Source: Bathymodiolus japonicus methanotrophic gill symbiont (GTDB lineage: Bacteria; Pseudomonadota; Gammaproteobacteria; Methylococcales; Methylomonadaceae). From it: a stretch of 64,000 nt of DNA. Below, one piece after another: positions 37,698 to 47,745 of this stretch; the first letter of the stretch is position 1; the number at the start of each line of letters is the position of its first letter. The notes under the pieces are model-generated. The model had not been told where the DNA came from, did not search any database, and saw only the letters and a program-made list of their open reading frames with translations. Both the position numbers and the translations under genes were made by a program. The stretch spans positions 19,577 to 83,576 of the forward strand of contig NZ_BLYC01000016.1 of assembly GCF_019721995.1 (NCBI RefSeq), written 5' to 3'.

Positions 37698-38522
37698 TTA
37701 CCGTAGCATTGCCAGGGTTAAAATAAAGTCCGCTTCAATCTCTAGATTATGCACGCGTTGTATTTGTTGTTGTGTCGTTGCATTTGCGCGCCAGGCGAAC
37801 GGGGTCATATGTAATAATGCCATGCGTTGCTCCGAGTCGGGTTGTGTTTTATAGCTGACTCGCTGGCTAGCTATTTGTGCAAAACCTGCTGGGAGAGCAA
37901 CATCTACTGAATGCTCTTTCACTTCTTTGTAGATAAATTCTTTTAGTTGCCATAAATGTCGTGGGCCGGGCGTGACTATTAATAAAAGACCATCGGGTTT
38001 TAACAGACGGGTAATTTCCTGGTCATTAGATGGCGCATAAATTCTAAGTAATAAATCAAAATACTGGTCGGCATAAGGCATGTTTTTATTACTGGCAACG
38101 ATAAAGCGCGCGTTTTGTTGTTTTTTTGCGGCGGCAAAAATGGCATTTTTTGCGATATCAATTCCGTGCAGATCAAGGCTTTCTGGATTTTCAGCCAGGG
38201 CTTCTAGCTGTCTGCAATAGTATCCCTCGCCACAGCCGACATCCAGAATATGCATAGGGGTGGTTGCTGATTTATGGCTGTCGATGATCTTTGCAAGGGC
38301 CTGTGCCATAGGCTGATAAAATCCAGCTTCGAGGAAATTACGCCGGGCGCGCATCATCGCACGGCTGTCTCCGGGCTCTTTAGATTTTTTATATTGTGCA
38401 GGTAACAGGTTTAAATAGCCCTCTTTTGCCAGATCAAAATGGTGCTTGTTTTTGCAAAAATAGCCTTTTGAAGGCAGGTGTTGCAGCAGTGGGCTTTGGC
38501 AAATAGGGCAGATATAGGGCAT
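37698..38522 (-). CDS. rlmA: 23S rRNA (guanine-N1)-methyltransferase RlmA
   Basis: The 274-residue product has an N-terminal zinc finger CPICQSPLLQHLPSKGYFCKNKHHFD and an SAM-binding Rossmann fold with LDVGCGEGYYCRQL and IYAPSNDQEITRLLKPDG. The zinc finger plus methylase layout is typical of RlmA, which methylates helix 35 of 23S rRNA. Which G (745 or 748) cannot be told from this alone, although gammaproteobacteria usually have the 745 enzyme. Confidence 0.92.
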   Translation of the reverse strand: MPYICPICQSPLLQHLPSKGYFCKNKHHFDLAKEGYLNLLPAQYKKSKEPGDSRAMMRARRNFLEAGFYQPMAQALAKIIDSHKSATTPMHILDVGCGEGYYCRQLEALAENPESLDLHGIDIAKNAIFAAAKKQQNARFIVASNKNMPYADQYFDLLLRIYAPSNDQEITRLLKPDGLLLIVTPGPRHLWQLKEFIYKEVKEHSVDVALPAGFAQIASQRVSYKTQPDSEQRMALLHMTPFAWRANATTQQQIQRVHNLEIEADFILTLAMLR

Positions 38523-38698
38523 GATTTTCGTAGGCTATTTAGGTGATTTCTGTCAAAGAATATACCACTTTACTGGTCTTTTTGTCCGTCTTCGGCATTG
38601 CGACAGCAGTTACATAGATTGACTATGTGCCTGTTATCGTGCCTTGAATACAAACAAAAATCCTGCGCAATCTGGTATATTCTTTTCCGACAATCACC

Positions 38699-39946
38699 TT
38701 ATTGATAGATTGCGCACGCGGCAATGCGCCGGTCTATGTCTTCTAATACAGTCTGGTATTTGGCGCTGTAGATAGATTGATATTGTTGGGTGAACGCTTG
38801 TGAGCTAAGGCTTTCCGGCAGGTCTCTTATGTCTGGCATAAATGCATGGTAGTTTTCCACCTCGGCCATTTTTTGCTGCATCTGCAGGGCGGATTCCGGG
38901 CTGGCGGTGGCTTGTTCGCCAAATCTCGTACCTGCGCGGTCAGCGGCAAGGTCGATAAAGCTAAAACCGCTGCCTTTTTTGGCATCACTGAGTTCTTTTT
39001 CTATGCCCAGGATATTCGCCAGTTGACTATTTCCTAAAGCAGTGAGTGTGGCTGACCACATAAAGTGTTGCGTCATATCGATGCGCTTGTATAAGAATAC
39101 GGAATATCTGGGCGATATTGTACTATCCTGTCTATGCGCCGTTGAGCCCGGGTAATAATTTACGTAGCGGTTGGCAACAAAGATTGCCAGACGATTTTCT
39201 GCAATGGCATTGCCTGGGTTTGAACGTTGCAGCGCAAGTCGGAATAAGGGGCGCAGTACATTACTTAGCGATAAGCGCCACCCAGGGTCATGCTCGCGTA
39301 GCGCTTTATCCAGTGCTTGCTGGTATTTAGCTATAGCCTGTGTGTCTGTTTTTGGGGTCAATAAGCGCTGTATATTGCTATTAGTCGTTGCAGGTGATTG
39401 GTAGACGATATGCAGTTGCTGATTCTGGATGCGAAAGACTTTTAAGTTTTGACTGATCAATTGTAAATATTTGTTGAGCCGCGTTTGCTCTATTGCGGTA
39501 TCTATTATTAAGCCAGCATAGGTATCAGGTATAGCGATTTTGCCTATTTGCAAGGTGCTAATTTCCGGGGGGCGCGTGTCTGGAGTATGTAGCTGGAACT
39601 GGATATCCAGGTAGCGACCAAACAGATTTTCCGGCAACGGAAAGCGTAGTGAAAAGAAAATATAATCGTTGTGCAGGCGTATTTGTGACTGACTACCTGG
39701 GTAAGTATTAAGCAGGTAGGCGCTGGCAATATTAAGGTCGCGCTCGGTCAGGTACAAGCTAACAGGCTTGCCTGATGCGCGTTTACTAGCCTGTAAGATA
39801 TTTTTAGCGCGTTGAAGATCAGCACTATTCAACTCCCATTTAGGCAGTGACAGCTCTTTGTTGCTGGTTGCAAGCGCGAAGCAGAGAGCAAGAATTAAGG
39901 CAGGAATACCGATGGCATATAAAATAATGCGCAACAGAAATAGCAT
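38699..39946 (-). CDS. membrane-anchored protein of unknown function
   Basis: The 415-residue product has an N-terminal membrane helix (LLRIILYAIGIPALILALCFAL), with the rest probably periplasmic. Segments such as LYLTERDLNIASAYLL, RLAIFVANRYVNYY and GSGFSFIDLAADRAGTRFG are evenly conserved-looking, and there are no recognisable catalytic motifs. It starts 5 bp after the ppx stop on the same strand, so it is probably co-transcribed with ppx. No family name can be given with confidence. Confidence 0.8.
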   Translation of the reverse strand: MLFLLRIILYAIGIPALILALCFALATSNKELSLPKWELNSADLQRAKNILQASKRASGKPVSLYLTERDLNIASAYLLNTYPGSQSQIRLHNDYIFFSLRFPLPENLFGRYLDIQFQLHTPDTRPPEISTLQIGKIAIPDTYAGLIIDTAIEQTRLNKYLQLISQNLKVFRIQNQQLHIVYQSPATTNSNIQRLLTPKTDTQAIAKYQQALDKALREHDPGWRLSLSNVLRPLFRLALQRSNPGNAIAENRLAIFVANRYVNYYPGSTAHRQDSTISPRYSVFLYKRIDMTQHFMWSATLTALGNSQLANILGIEKELSDAKKGSGFSFIDLAADRAGTRFGEQATASPESALQMQQKMAEVENYHAFMPDIRDLPESLSSQAFTQQYQSIYSAKYQTVLEDIDRRIAACAIYQ

Positions 39947-39951
39947 TAGGC

Positions 39952-41463
39952 TCAGCTAGTATGCAAGCTGAATTTGGCTTTGGCCAGATAAGCTTCTTCC
40001 AGTTTTAAATCGGCTTGTGTTAATGGTGCATTGTCCAGCCAGTGTTCGGGGAATTCGATGTCGATAGTTTTGGGTGTCAGGGTTATGGTAAATTCTGGAA
40101 TATCCGAATGACTGCGGTTTCTCTGTAGGATCACTGCAATCCTGAGGATGATAACCATATATATCGCGAGTTTATTCCACGTTGGGGGTAAATGCTTTAT
40201 AGTTTTTAGTGGGATCTTGCGTCGATGAGAAAGCACTAGTGTAGCGAGCAGGTTCTGGTCTTGCTGTGAAAAGCCTGCCAGGTCACCATGTTTAATAATA
40301 TAGGCACCGTGTTTATGATACTGACTGTGTGCTATATTTCGACTGATTTCATGCAGTTCCGCTGCCCAGTTTAAATATTGGTGCATAATTCTGGATTGTG
40401 CGCCGAGGAAGGGGCCGACCTGCTGTAAGATAGCTTCTATGGTGGTTTTAATGCGTTCAGTTTGCGGGCGATCGGTATGATAATGTTCGGCCAGCAATTG
40501 GACGGTGTCTGAACGCACATCATGATTAAACATGCGGCCCAGATAGTCGTAGATCAGTCCTTCGCGTAGCGCGCCGTCTGAAACACTCATCTTGTCTATA
40601 TCCAGAGTTTTGAATGTTGTGTACAGGATAACCAGCCCGCCCATAAATACAGGTAGTCGCTCCTGATCCAGTTCTGGTAAGTCCAGTTCCGAGACATGTT
40701 TGCAATTCAGTGCATGCTCCTTTAGTTTTTCCAGGCCATCAAGGGTAATGCCACCCTTGCTCCACTCTGTGGCGAGCAGAACTTTGCGAATGGCGCGTAT
40801 ACTCCCCGATGCACCGATAGCCTCATCCCAGCGGTTATGATTAAACAGGTTTCTGTAAGTGTTAAGTTGTTGATTGACGAAGATCTGCGCCTGCTTGAAG
40901 CGCCGCGAGCTGATTGCGCCATCGGTAAAAAACTGATTACTGACAGTAACACAACCCATGCGTAGACTTTCTTTTTGCGCCGGGTCAGAATTAGTGCCGA
41001 TAATATATTCGGTACTGCCACCGCCAATATCCATGACCAGGCGGCGATTGGCATTGCTTTGCAGGCTATGAGCAACACCTTGATAAATAAGCCGCGCTTC
41101 TTCTATCCCGGAAATAATATGAATTGGATAGCCGATTGCGCGCTCTGCTTTTTGTAAAAACTGCTTGGAATTTTTAGCGGTACGTAAGGTATTAGTACCG
41201 ACAATACGCACATTGCTTTCGGAAAAGTTTTGAATGCGCTGACCAAAGCGTTCCAGGCAAGCCAAAGCGCGCTGCTGGGTGGGCTCATCCAGAATTTTTT
41301 TGTCATTTAAGCCAGATGCCAGTCTGACCATTTCGCGTAGCCGGTCTAAGGTTTTGAGCTGTCCCTTATGTACGCTACAGACGATCATGTGAAAACTGTT
41401 TGAGCCTAAATCAACAGCGGCAACGAGTTCTGGAGCTTGTTCCTGTTCAGTGGTCGGGGTCAT
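39952..41463 (-). CDS. ppx: exopolyphosphatase / guanosine pentaphosphatase family
   Basis: The 503-residue product has an ASKHA fold: phosphate-1 loop VAAVDLGSNSFHMIV, catalytic region SGIEEARLIYQGVAH, and phosphate-2 loop MDIGGGSTEYIIG. A C-terminal HD-type helical domain contains LHEISRNIAHSQYHKHGAYI. The length fits Ppx or GppA; these two are hard to separate without alignment. It degrades polyphosphate or pppGpp in the cytoplasm. Confidence 0.92.
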   Translation of the reverse strand: MTPTTEQEQAPELVAAVDLGSNSFHMIVCSVHKGQLKTLDRLREMVRLASGLNDKKILDEPTQQRALACLERFGQRIQNFSESNVRIVGTNTLRTAKNSKQFLQKAERAIGYPIHIISGIEEARLIYQGVAHSLQSNANRRLVMDIGGGSTEYIIGTNSDPAQKESLRMGCVTVSNQFFTDGAISSRRFKQAQIFVNQQLNTYRNLFNHNRWDEAIGASGSIRAIRKVLLATEWSKGGITLDGLEKLKEHALNCKHVSELDLPELDQERLPVFMGGLVILYTTFKTLDIDKMSVSDGALREGLIYDYLGRMFNHDVRSDTVQLLAEHYHTDRPQTERIKTTIEAILQQVGPFLGAQSRIMHQYLNWAAELHEISRNIAHSQYHKHGAYIIKHGDLAGFSQQDQNLLATLVLSHRRKIPLKTIKHLPPTWNKLAIYMVIILRIAVILQRNRSHSDIPEFTITLTPKTIDIEFPEHWLDNAPLTQADLKLEEAYLAKAKFSLHTS

Positions 41464-41629
41464 TTGTCTATAGTACGAATAGATTTTCTGTTAAAATTTA
41501 GCTGATTTTCGCATAATGTAACGCATTTAGTGGACTACGTTAAGCATTGAGTGTGATTATTAGCAAGGCTGGTGTTGATGCTGGGGCAGATATTCTTGCT
41601 AGTAGACTGTTTTTATAAACTGAAGTTTC

Positions 41630-43441
41630 CTAGTTTTTAAAGCATAAGAATATCAGCTAATGCTTATTTATATTAAATATTAGATATTACTAATATTAGT
41701 GGCATTCCGTTGACTAAAAGCCTTGAATTCTTTTTAAAAACAACAGGTTAATCGTGAATGAGGCCTAGTCTTACTGTATAATGAAAGTTTATAACACATT
41801 GATTATACAAATAAAACGACCTCATTCATGTTCATTTTACGCGATATTTTACTCCCGCTTCAAGATCATTTTTCCAAAACCACTTTAGGCCGCGAACGAG
41901 CCTCTCTGTTCGTTTACACGATCCTGTCCATTATCGTTCCTTTTACGTCATCAAGGACCTCTAATCTTTGGCGTTGCCTTGATACGTTGTTTGGGTTTGA
42001 GATCAAGAATAAGCGCTTTTACACTTTCATGGCTTCTTCAACTTTGCCGTGGGCTGGGCTGTGGAAAACTATCGCTGTCAGCCCCGGACGGGCTGATAGT
42101 CTCCAGAAGGCGCAGGGAAATTTGCCAATCCGAAGTGCGCGATAGCGCGCGAGGGAGGCTAAAATTTTATCCCGAATAGCCGTAGAGCCATTTGTGGTAG
42201 CCATGACTGAGCTGCTTTGTGCTCAGTCTGTGGCGGACGCAGGGCGGCTGGAGCATCTCCTATTCGCTGCGTAGGTGAACGAATTACGGCGACAGGAGTC
42301 CCGGAATTTCGTGAGGTAGCATGGCGCGCCTGCTGGGAGCTGATTCCGTCTCCTGAAACAGATGGGCGCATATTGGTTGCACTGGATGACTCCATTATCA
42401 CTAAAGTAGGCAAAAATATCTTCGGCTGTGAAGCCATTTTTGACCATGCGGCCGAATCAAAGCAAATATCCATGGGCACAAAATATTGTATCGGTAGGGT
42501 TGCTGAAACAGGTCAAAGGTCGCTGGGCGTGCTTATTTTTAGATTTCCGATTTTATCTGCCCTTAAAAACAATTCAGGCAAAAAAAGAAACCGCCACGAT
42601 AAGAGGTGATGTCGTTCCTTTCCAGACCAAGATGGCTCAGGCGGCTCAAATGCTGATTGCAATTGCAGAACATTTTTCCACCGCTCCGATATTGACAGTC
42701 ACTGATAGCTGGTTTGGCAACAATGGCCTATGGAAGCCTGTTTACAAAGCTATCGGAAGCCGGTTTAATATTCTCTCTAGGTTAAGGTGCAATAATGTAC
42801 TGTACGATCGTCCAGAAAAAAGAAAACCCAAGCAGAGGGGGTGGAATAAAAAGTACGGGCAGCGTCTGGGGGCAGCCACAGACATGGCAAAAACAGTACA
42901 ACAAAAGGCCCGATCGTATACCGTGAATCTCTATGGAAAACAGCGTGAAGTCAGGGCTTATAGTCGCGTTGTCATGCTGAAAACATTGAAACGACCCGTT
43001 CAGGTTGTCTGGGTGTTTCGTCGCACACAGTGGATTGCTTTGTTTACGACCGATCTAAGTTTATCCGTCACACAGATTATTGAGTATTATGGTGCGCGAT
43101 GGAAAATCGAATCTGGGTTCAAAGCGCTCAAGCAAGACATAGGGAGTCAGAAAAGTCAGTGTCGAAATGCGCAGGCAGTGACCAACCATTTGAACTTCTG
43201 TATGATGGCAACAGCGCTGACGTGGATTTACGCGGATCGTTTAAAAACCGATCCGGAACGTCGGCACAAAGTGAAGGGGCGAGCCAGTTTCGCCTTTTCA
43301 GATATCCGCCGCATCATTGCCGAAGCGGCTTTGGATCCGGATTTTGAAAGGGTTTGCCCCAAATACAGCAACTCCCCTGTAAATTCGGTGGTAGCCGTTT
43401 TATTGCGAATGGTTGCTTGATGAATTTCTAAGAAACTTCAG
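41630..43441 (+). mobile_element. IS with CTGAAGTTTC ends, transposase disrupted
   Basis: The ends CTGAAGTTTCCTAG / CTAAGAAACTTCAG have near-perfect 8-bp duplications TTTATAAA / TTTATATA. It is 1552 bp after removing a CIR-2. The transposase (ATG 41828 to stop 43420) is a DDE enzyme with LVALDDSIITKVG, TVTDSWFG and YYGARWKIESGFKALKQ. A CIR-2 splits it after LWKTI. A single extra base near 42440 shifts the frame after FDHAA. The ends match MITE-F. Confidence 0.88.
42073..42332 (+). repeat. CIR-2 element (260 bp)
   Basis: It is inserted in the transposase gene between CTAT and CTGGGA. Excision rejoins GLWKTIWELIPSP in frame with no extra bases. Confidence 0.93.
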
Positions 43442-43461
43442 TTTATATAGACTAATTATTA

Positions 43462-44394
43462 ATGAAAGCTTTAACTATTCGTAATTTAAAAAAAGTTTAT
43501 GCAAATGGCCTGGTTGCTGTAAAAGGCATAGATCTGGATGTAGAAGAAGGCGATTTTTTTGCGTTGTTAGGGCCTAATGGAGCGGGAAAGTCGACCCTGA
43601 TCAGTATTGTGAGTTCCTTGGTTAATGCCAGCAGTGGTGATGTGCGGATTTTTGATGCAGATTTAAAGCGTGATAAGCAATTGGCGAAAAGTTATCTGGG
43701 GCTGGTGCCTCAGGAAGTAAATTTTAATCAGTTTGAAACGACGCGAAATATAGTGATGAACCAGGCAGGTTATTACGGCCTGTCGAGAAAAGAGGCGGTT
43801 AAGCGCACGGAGCACTGTCTGAAATTAATGCACTTGTGGGAGCACCGCGATACAGTGTCCAGACGCTTGTCGGGGGGAATGAAGCGCCGGGTAATGATTG
43901 CTCGTGCAATGGTGCATCAGCCGAAATTATTAATTTTAGATGAACCGACAGCCGGTGTTGATATCGAGATTCGCCGCTCCATGTGGGAGACCATGAAACA
44001 GGTGAATGAACAGGGCACGACGATTATCTTAACCACGCATTATCTGGAAGAAGCTGAGAGCTTATGTCGCAATATTGCCATTATTAATCAGGGTGAAATT
44101 GTTGAAAATACGGCGATGCAAAGTTTGCTGTCGCGATTAAACGAAGAGCATTTTGTCTGTGATGTAAAACAGTCGCTGACAACAATCAGCAAAATACCCG
44201 GATATAAAATTGAACTGCTAAATGCCATGCAATTAAGCATTTCTGTGCCTAAAGCGCAGGGCTTAAACCCGTTGTTTAAGGGCTTGTCGGAGCAGCAGAT
44301 TGAAGTGCTTAGTTTAAAAAATGGCTCCAACCGTTTAGAACAATTGTTTCTGGGTTTGATCGATGCGGATAAAAACAAGCTGAGCATTAATTAG
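43462..44394 (+). CDS. ABC-2-type transporter ATP-binding protein
   Basis: The 310-residue product has Walker A LGPNGAGKST, signature RLSGGMKRRVMIARA, and Walker B LLILDEPTAGVD. It has the C-terminal extension common to ABC-2 exporters of the YadG/CcmA-like type. The usual membrane partner is missing: mutL follows within 50 bp and an IS lies immediately upstream. Either the permease is elsewhere or it was lost when the IS arrived. The IS end may now supply the promoter. Confidence 0.9.
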   Translation: MKALTIRNLKKVYANGLVAVKGIDLDVEEGDFFALLGPNGAGKSTLISIVSSLVNASSGDVRIFDADLKRDKQLAKSYLGLVPQEVNFNQFETTRNIVMNQAGYYGLSRKEAVKRTEHCLKLMHLWEHRDTVSRRLSGGMKRRVMIARAMVHQPKLLILDEPTAGVDIEIRRSMWETMKQVNEQGTTIILTTHYLEEAESLCRNIAIINQGEIVENTAMQSLLSRLNEEHFVCDVKQSLTTISKIPGYKIELLNAMQLSISVPKAQGLNPLFKGLSEQQIEVLSLKNGSNRLEQLFLGLIDADKNKLSIN

Positions 44395-44440
44395 ACATTG
44401 CGCCAGAATATTTATAGATTACGAATACTGAGTAAGACCT

Positions 44441-46285
44441 ATGCGTATACATGCTTTACCTGCCCAATTAGTTAACCAGATTGCCGCAGGCGAGGTGGTA
44501 GAGCGACCCGCATCGGTGGTCAAAGAGTTAGTGGAGAACTGCTTTGATGCCGGTGCTAGTCAGATTAGCGTAGAAATAGAACAGGGTGGCGCGCGGCTCA
44601 TTAAAATTCGCGATAACGGCTGTGGGATAGACAAAGACGACTTACCCCTCGCCTTATCGCGTCATGCAACTAGTAAAATTCAATCACTGCAAGACCTGGA
44701 ACAGGTTGCAACGATGGGCTTTCGTGGCGAGGCCCTACCAAGCATTAGTTCGGTGTCGCGCTTAAGCCTTATTTCCAGAGTTGCCGATGCTGAGTGTGCC
44801 TGGCGGGTACAGGCGGATGGCTCCGAGCAAGCGCTAGATCCACAGCCCGATCCACACCCTCCTGGCACCACTATTGAAGTCTGTGATTTATTTTATAATA
44901 CCCCTGCACGGCGTAAATTCTTAAAAACCGACAAAACAGAGTTTAGCCATATAGACACGCTATTTAAGCGGATGGCATTAAGTCGCTTTGATATAGCGTT
45001 TGAACTGAAGCATAATCAGCGTGAAATATTTAATTTCAAAATAGCCGAAACACAAGCCGAAAAGGAGCAGCGTGTTGCACACATTTTCGGCTCAGCCTTT
45101 TTAGAAAATTCTGTGGGAATTGACTTTAATGCATCGGGAATGCATTTATATGGCTGGGTCGGCTTACCGACCTTTTCCCGTAGCCAGCAAGATATGCAGT
45201 ATTTCTATGTCAATGGTCGCCTGATTAAAGATCGGTTGGTAACCCATGCGATTAAGCAGGCATACCAGGATGTGCTGTTTCATGGCCGCCATCCGGTGTA
45301 TATTTTATATCTAGTGCTAGATCCGGGCTTAGTCGATGTCAATGCACACCCGCAAAAGCTGGAAGTGCGCTTCCGTGAAGGGCGTACCGTACATGACTTC
45401 CTGTTTAAGGCCTTGCATCGCTGTTTGGCGGATGTACGTCCACAAGTACAGACAGATGAAACAGCAACAACGGCTGCAGCCCGACCTGATGTGCAGCAGG
45501 TAGTTGATTTTCAGCCTTTACCCACGCTTGAGAACAAGTCGACTGCGCGGCAGAATTATCAGCCTGTCAGCGCATCATGTCAGTCGGCGTTACCGTTAAA
45601 TGTCGATGCTCAAATCGAGGCATATACCCGGGTTGTTGCGCCCAGCAAGGCAATTAATATACATGAGCCGCAAGTTTCCGAGGTGTCTAATACCGAGCCT
45701 ATGCCTGCCTTAGGATATGCAGTGGCACACTTACATGATGTGTATATTCTATCTGAAACTAAAAATGGCATTATTCTGGTCGATGCACATGCAGCGCATG
45801 AGCGGGTGACCTATGAGCAATTTAAAATCCAGTATCAGCAAGGTTCAGTACCTTCTCAGCCGTTATTATTGCCGGTACAAATTCAGGTAAGCAGCCGGGA
45901 AGCCGACCTGGCCGATGATCAGCAGGCTTTTTTTATGAGCCTGGGGCTGGAACTTAATCGTATGGGCGAAGAGACGATAGTAGTTAGGGCAGTCCCCGCT
46001 TTATTAATCGATGTGGATATCGCCTTACTGGTCAAAGATGTGCTTGCAGATATTATTGAACATGGCATGAGTCAGCGCATAGAGCAGAGCAGCAATGAGA
46101 TTCTATCGAGCATAGCCTGCCATGGATCGGTGCGTGCCAACCGCCGTTTGACGGTTCCGGAAATGAATGCCTTGCTCAGAGATATGGAAAAAACCGAGCG
46201 TAGTGGTCAGTGTAATCATGGCCGGCCTACGTGGGTAGAATTGAGTAAAAAAGAGCTGGATAAGTTATTTTTGCGCGGGCAGTAA
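44441..46285 (+). CDS. mutL: DNA mismatch repair protein MutL
   Basis: The 614-residue product has an N-terminal GHKL ATPase with IAAGEVVERPASVVKELVEN, IRDNGCGI and TMGFRGEALPSIS (split over conserved motifs), then an S5-like fold. A variable linker spans about 340-420. The C-terminal dimerisation domain includes LVDAHAAHERVTYE and ends near CNHGRPTWVELS. The endonuclease motif DQHAxxERxxYE appears as DAHAAHERVTYE; the rest of the endonuclease set is not evident, as in methyl-directed repair MutL. It normally sits beside miaA; here a toxin-antitoxin pair lies between them. Confidence 0.96.
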   Translation: MRIHALPAQLVNQIAAGEVVERPASVVKELVENCFDAGASQISVEIEQGGARLIKIRDNGCGIDKDDLPLALSRHATSKIQSLQDLEQVATMGFRGEALPSISSVSRLSLISRVADAECAWRVQADGSEQALDPQPDPHPPGTTIEVCDLFYNTPARRKFLKTDKTEFSHIDTLFKRMALSRFDIAFELKHNQREIFNFKIAETQAEKEQRVAHIFGSAFLENSVGIDFNASGMHLYGWVGLPTFSRSQQDMQYFYVNGRLIKDRLVTHAIKQAYQDVLFHGRHPVYILYLVLDPGLVDVNAHPQKLEVRFREGRTVHDFLFKALHRCLADVRPQVQTDETATTAAARPDVQQVVDFQPLPTLENKSTARQNYQPVSASCQSALPLNVDAQIEAYTRVVAPSKAINIHEPQVSEVSNTEPMPALGYAVAHLHDVYILSETKNGIILVDAHAAHERVTYEQFKIQYQQGSVPSQPLLLPVQIQVSSREADLADDQQAFFMSLGLELNRMGEETIVVRAVPALLIDVDIALLVKDVLADIIEHGMSQRIEQSSNEILSSIACHGSVRANRRLTVPEMNALLRDMEKTERSGQCNHGRPTWVELSKKELDKLFLRGQ

Positions 46286-46402
46286 GTAATGAGTGCCTCT
46301 ACCACAAGAGCCATGCCAAATAACTATTGCTAAGTAGCAGATGGCATGGCATACTTTTGATGTGCTAAACTGGCTCCTATAGTTTGGCCATAGGATCTGA
46401 TA

Positions 46403-46675
46403 ATGACAACTCCTCTACCTCGAATTACTGCTAGAGTTGATAGTGATACTCAGGCATTATTATCTCAGGCGACCGCTGTTTCTGGCTTGCCTAGCATTAA
46501 TGCATTTGTATTAAGTGCGGCTGTTGAAAAAGCAAAGAAAATTATTGAGCATGAGAGCTCGCTTAAACTGACTGAGCGGGATGCGATGCTGCTAGTTAAT
46601 GCACTGGATGCAAATGCAAAAGTGCATTCGCGTTTACAGCAGGCAGCGGAAAGGTATGATGAAAGTTCGTTATGA
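46403..46675 (+). CDS. DUF1778 (TacA-like) antitoxin
   Basis: The 90-residue ribbon-helix-helix protein opens with ITARVDSDTQALLSQATAVSG, followed by INAFVLSAAVEKAKKII and the C-terminal toxin-binding tail. It overlaps the GNAT toxin start by ATGA (46672-46675). The gene is intact although its toxin is interrupted twice, so it may now be a free DNA-binding protein. Confidence 0.88.
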   Translation: MTTPLPRITARVDSDTQALLSQATAVSGLPSINAFVLSAAVEKAKKIIEHESSLKLTERDAMLLVNALDANAKVHSRLQQAAERYDESSL

Positions 46676-46725
46676 TAACGGTGCCACTGGATAAGAAAAA
46701 GCATAAGCGTAATCAATTCGATTGT

Positions 46726-47020
46726 TCGGGGAGTCGCTATTTTTGCGAAAGCTTGTTTTGGGCATCCCAGCCCAAGCAAGCAGCAAAAACTTAACGCGAC
46801 CACTTATGCCTCCGGCGGCCCCGATTCGTCCTCGTCACCTCGTCCCGACCCAACAAGGGGTCGGAACATAGGCTCCAAATGACTTGACGCCGTGTCGGAT
46901 GGCCTTTTATTTTGTCTCCACCTTCGCTAACGCTCAGACTCCGACAAAACAACGGCCCTACGGCTATCGCGGACTAAAAATCTTCACTTCGCTAAAGCTC
47001 CGTTTCCAGGATTTTCAGCG
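46726..47020 (-). repeat. CIR-4 element (295 bp), reverse
   Basis: It lies antisense within the GNAT toxin gene. In its own orientation CAGC precedes it and it ends GACTCCCCGA. Excision restores FDCAVDVLNNYL. Confidence 0.92.
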
Positions 47021-47200
47021 GCTGTTGATGTTTTAAATAACTATTTGCGTATGATGGCTGACCAGCAGTCAAAAAAGATAATTCCAGAACCTTTGTCTTA
47101 CTCGATGACAATCCCCCCGAGCGTATCATTGCATATTACACGCTGACGATGACCCCTTTCAATCTGGATGCACTACCAGAAAGATTACAAAAAAAACATA

Positions 47201-47480
47201 CGCTGAAAATCATGGAAACGGAGCTTAGCGAAGTGGTGATTTTTAGTCCCTGATAGGCGACAGGGCAATTCGCTGATTCGACGTGTGCTAGCAGCACGCG
47301 AGAGGAGCAAGAATTGCATTCCGAATAGCCGTCCAGCCAGTGAGGTAGTAATGACGAAGCGGCTTTTGTGCGTAGTCGTTGCGGACGCAGGGCGTTCAGG
47401 GCATCTCCCATCCGCTGCGTAGGTGAACTAATTATGGCGACAGGAGTCCCGGAATTTCGTGAGGTAGCATGGCGCGCCTG
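47201..47480 (+). repeat. CIR-1 element (280 bp)
   Basis: It lies in sense orientation within the GNAT toxin gene after CATA. First-stem arms are at 47203-47212 and 47237-47246. Excision restores LQKKHINAQTGG. Confidence 0.93.
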
Positions 47481-47745
47481 TAAACGCACAGACGGGAGGG
47501 CTCATTGCACGCCTGGCAGTTGATAAGAGTTATGCAAGACAAGGCTATGGTGAATGGATGTTGATCGATGCGTTAAAAAAATTATTTACTGCAAGTAAAA
47601 CGGTTGCTTTTCCTATTATTATCGTTGATGCTAAAGATGGCGTTATTGAATTTTACGAGAAATTTGGTTTTACAGCGTTTCTTGATGCGCCCAATAAATT
47701 GTTTATTAGCATGGCAGATGTGCGCGTGAGTTTAAAGTTATCATA

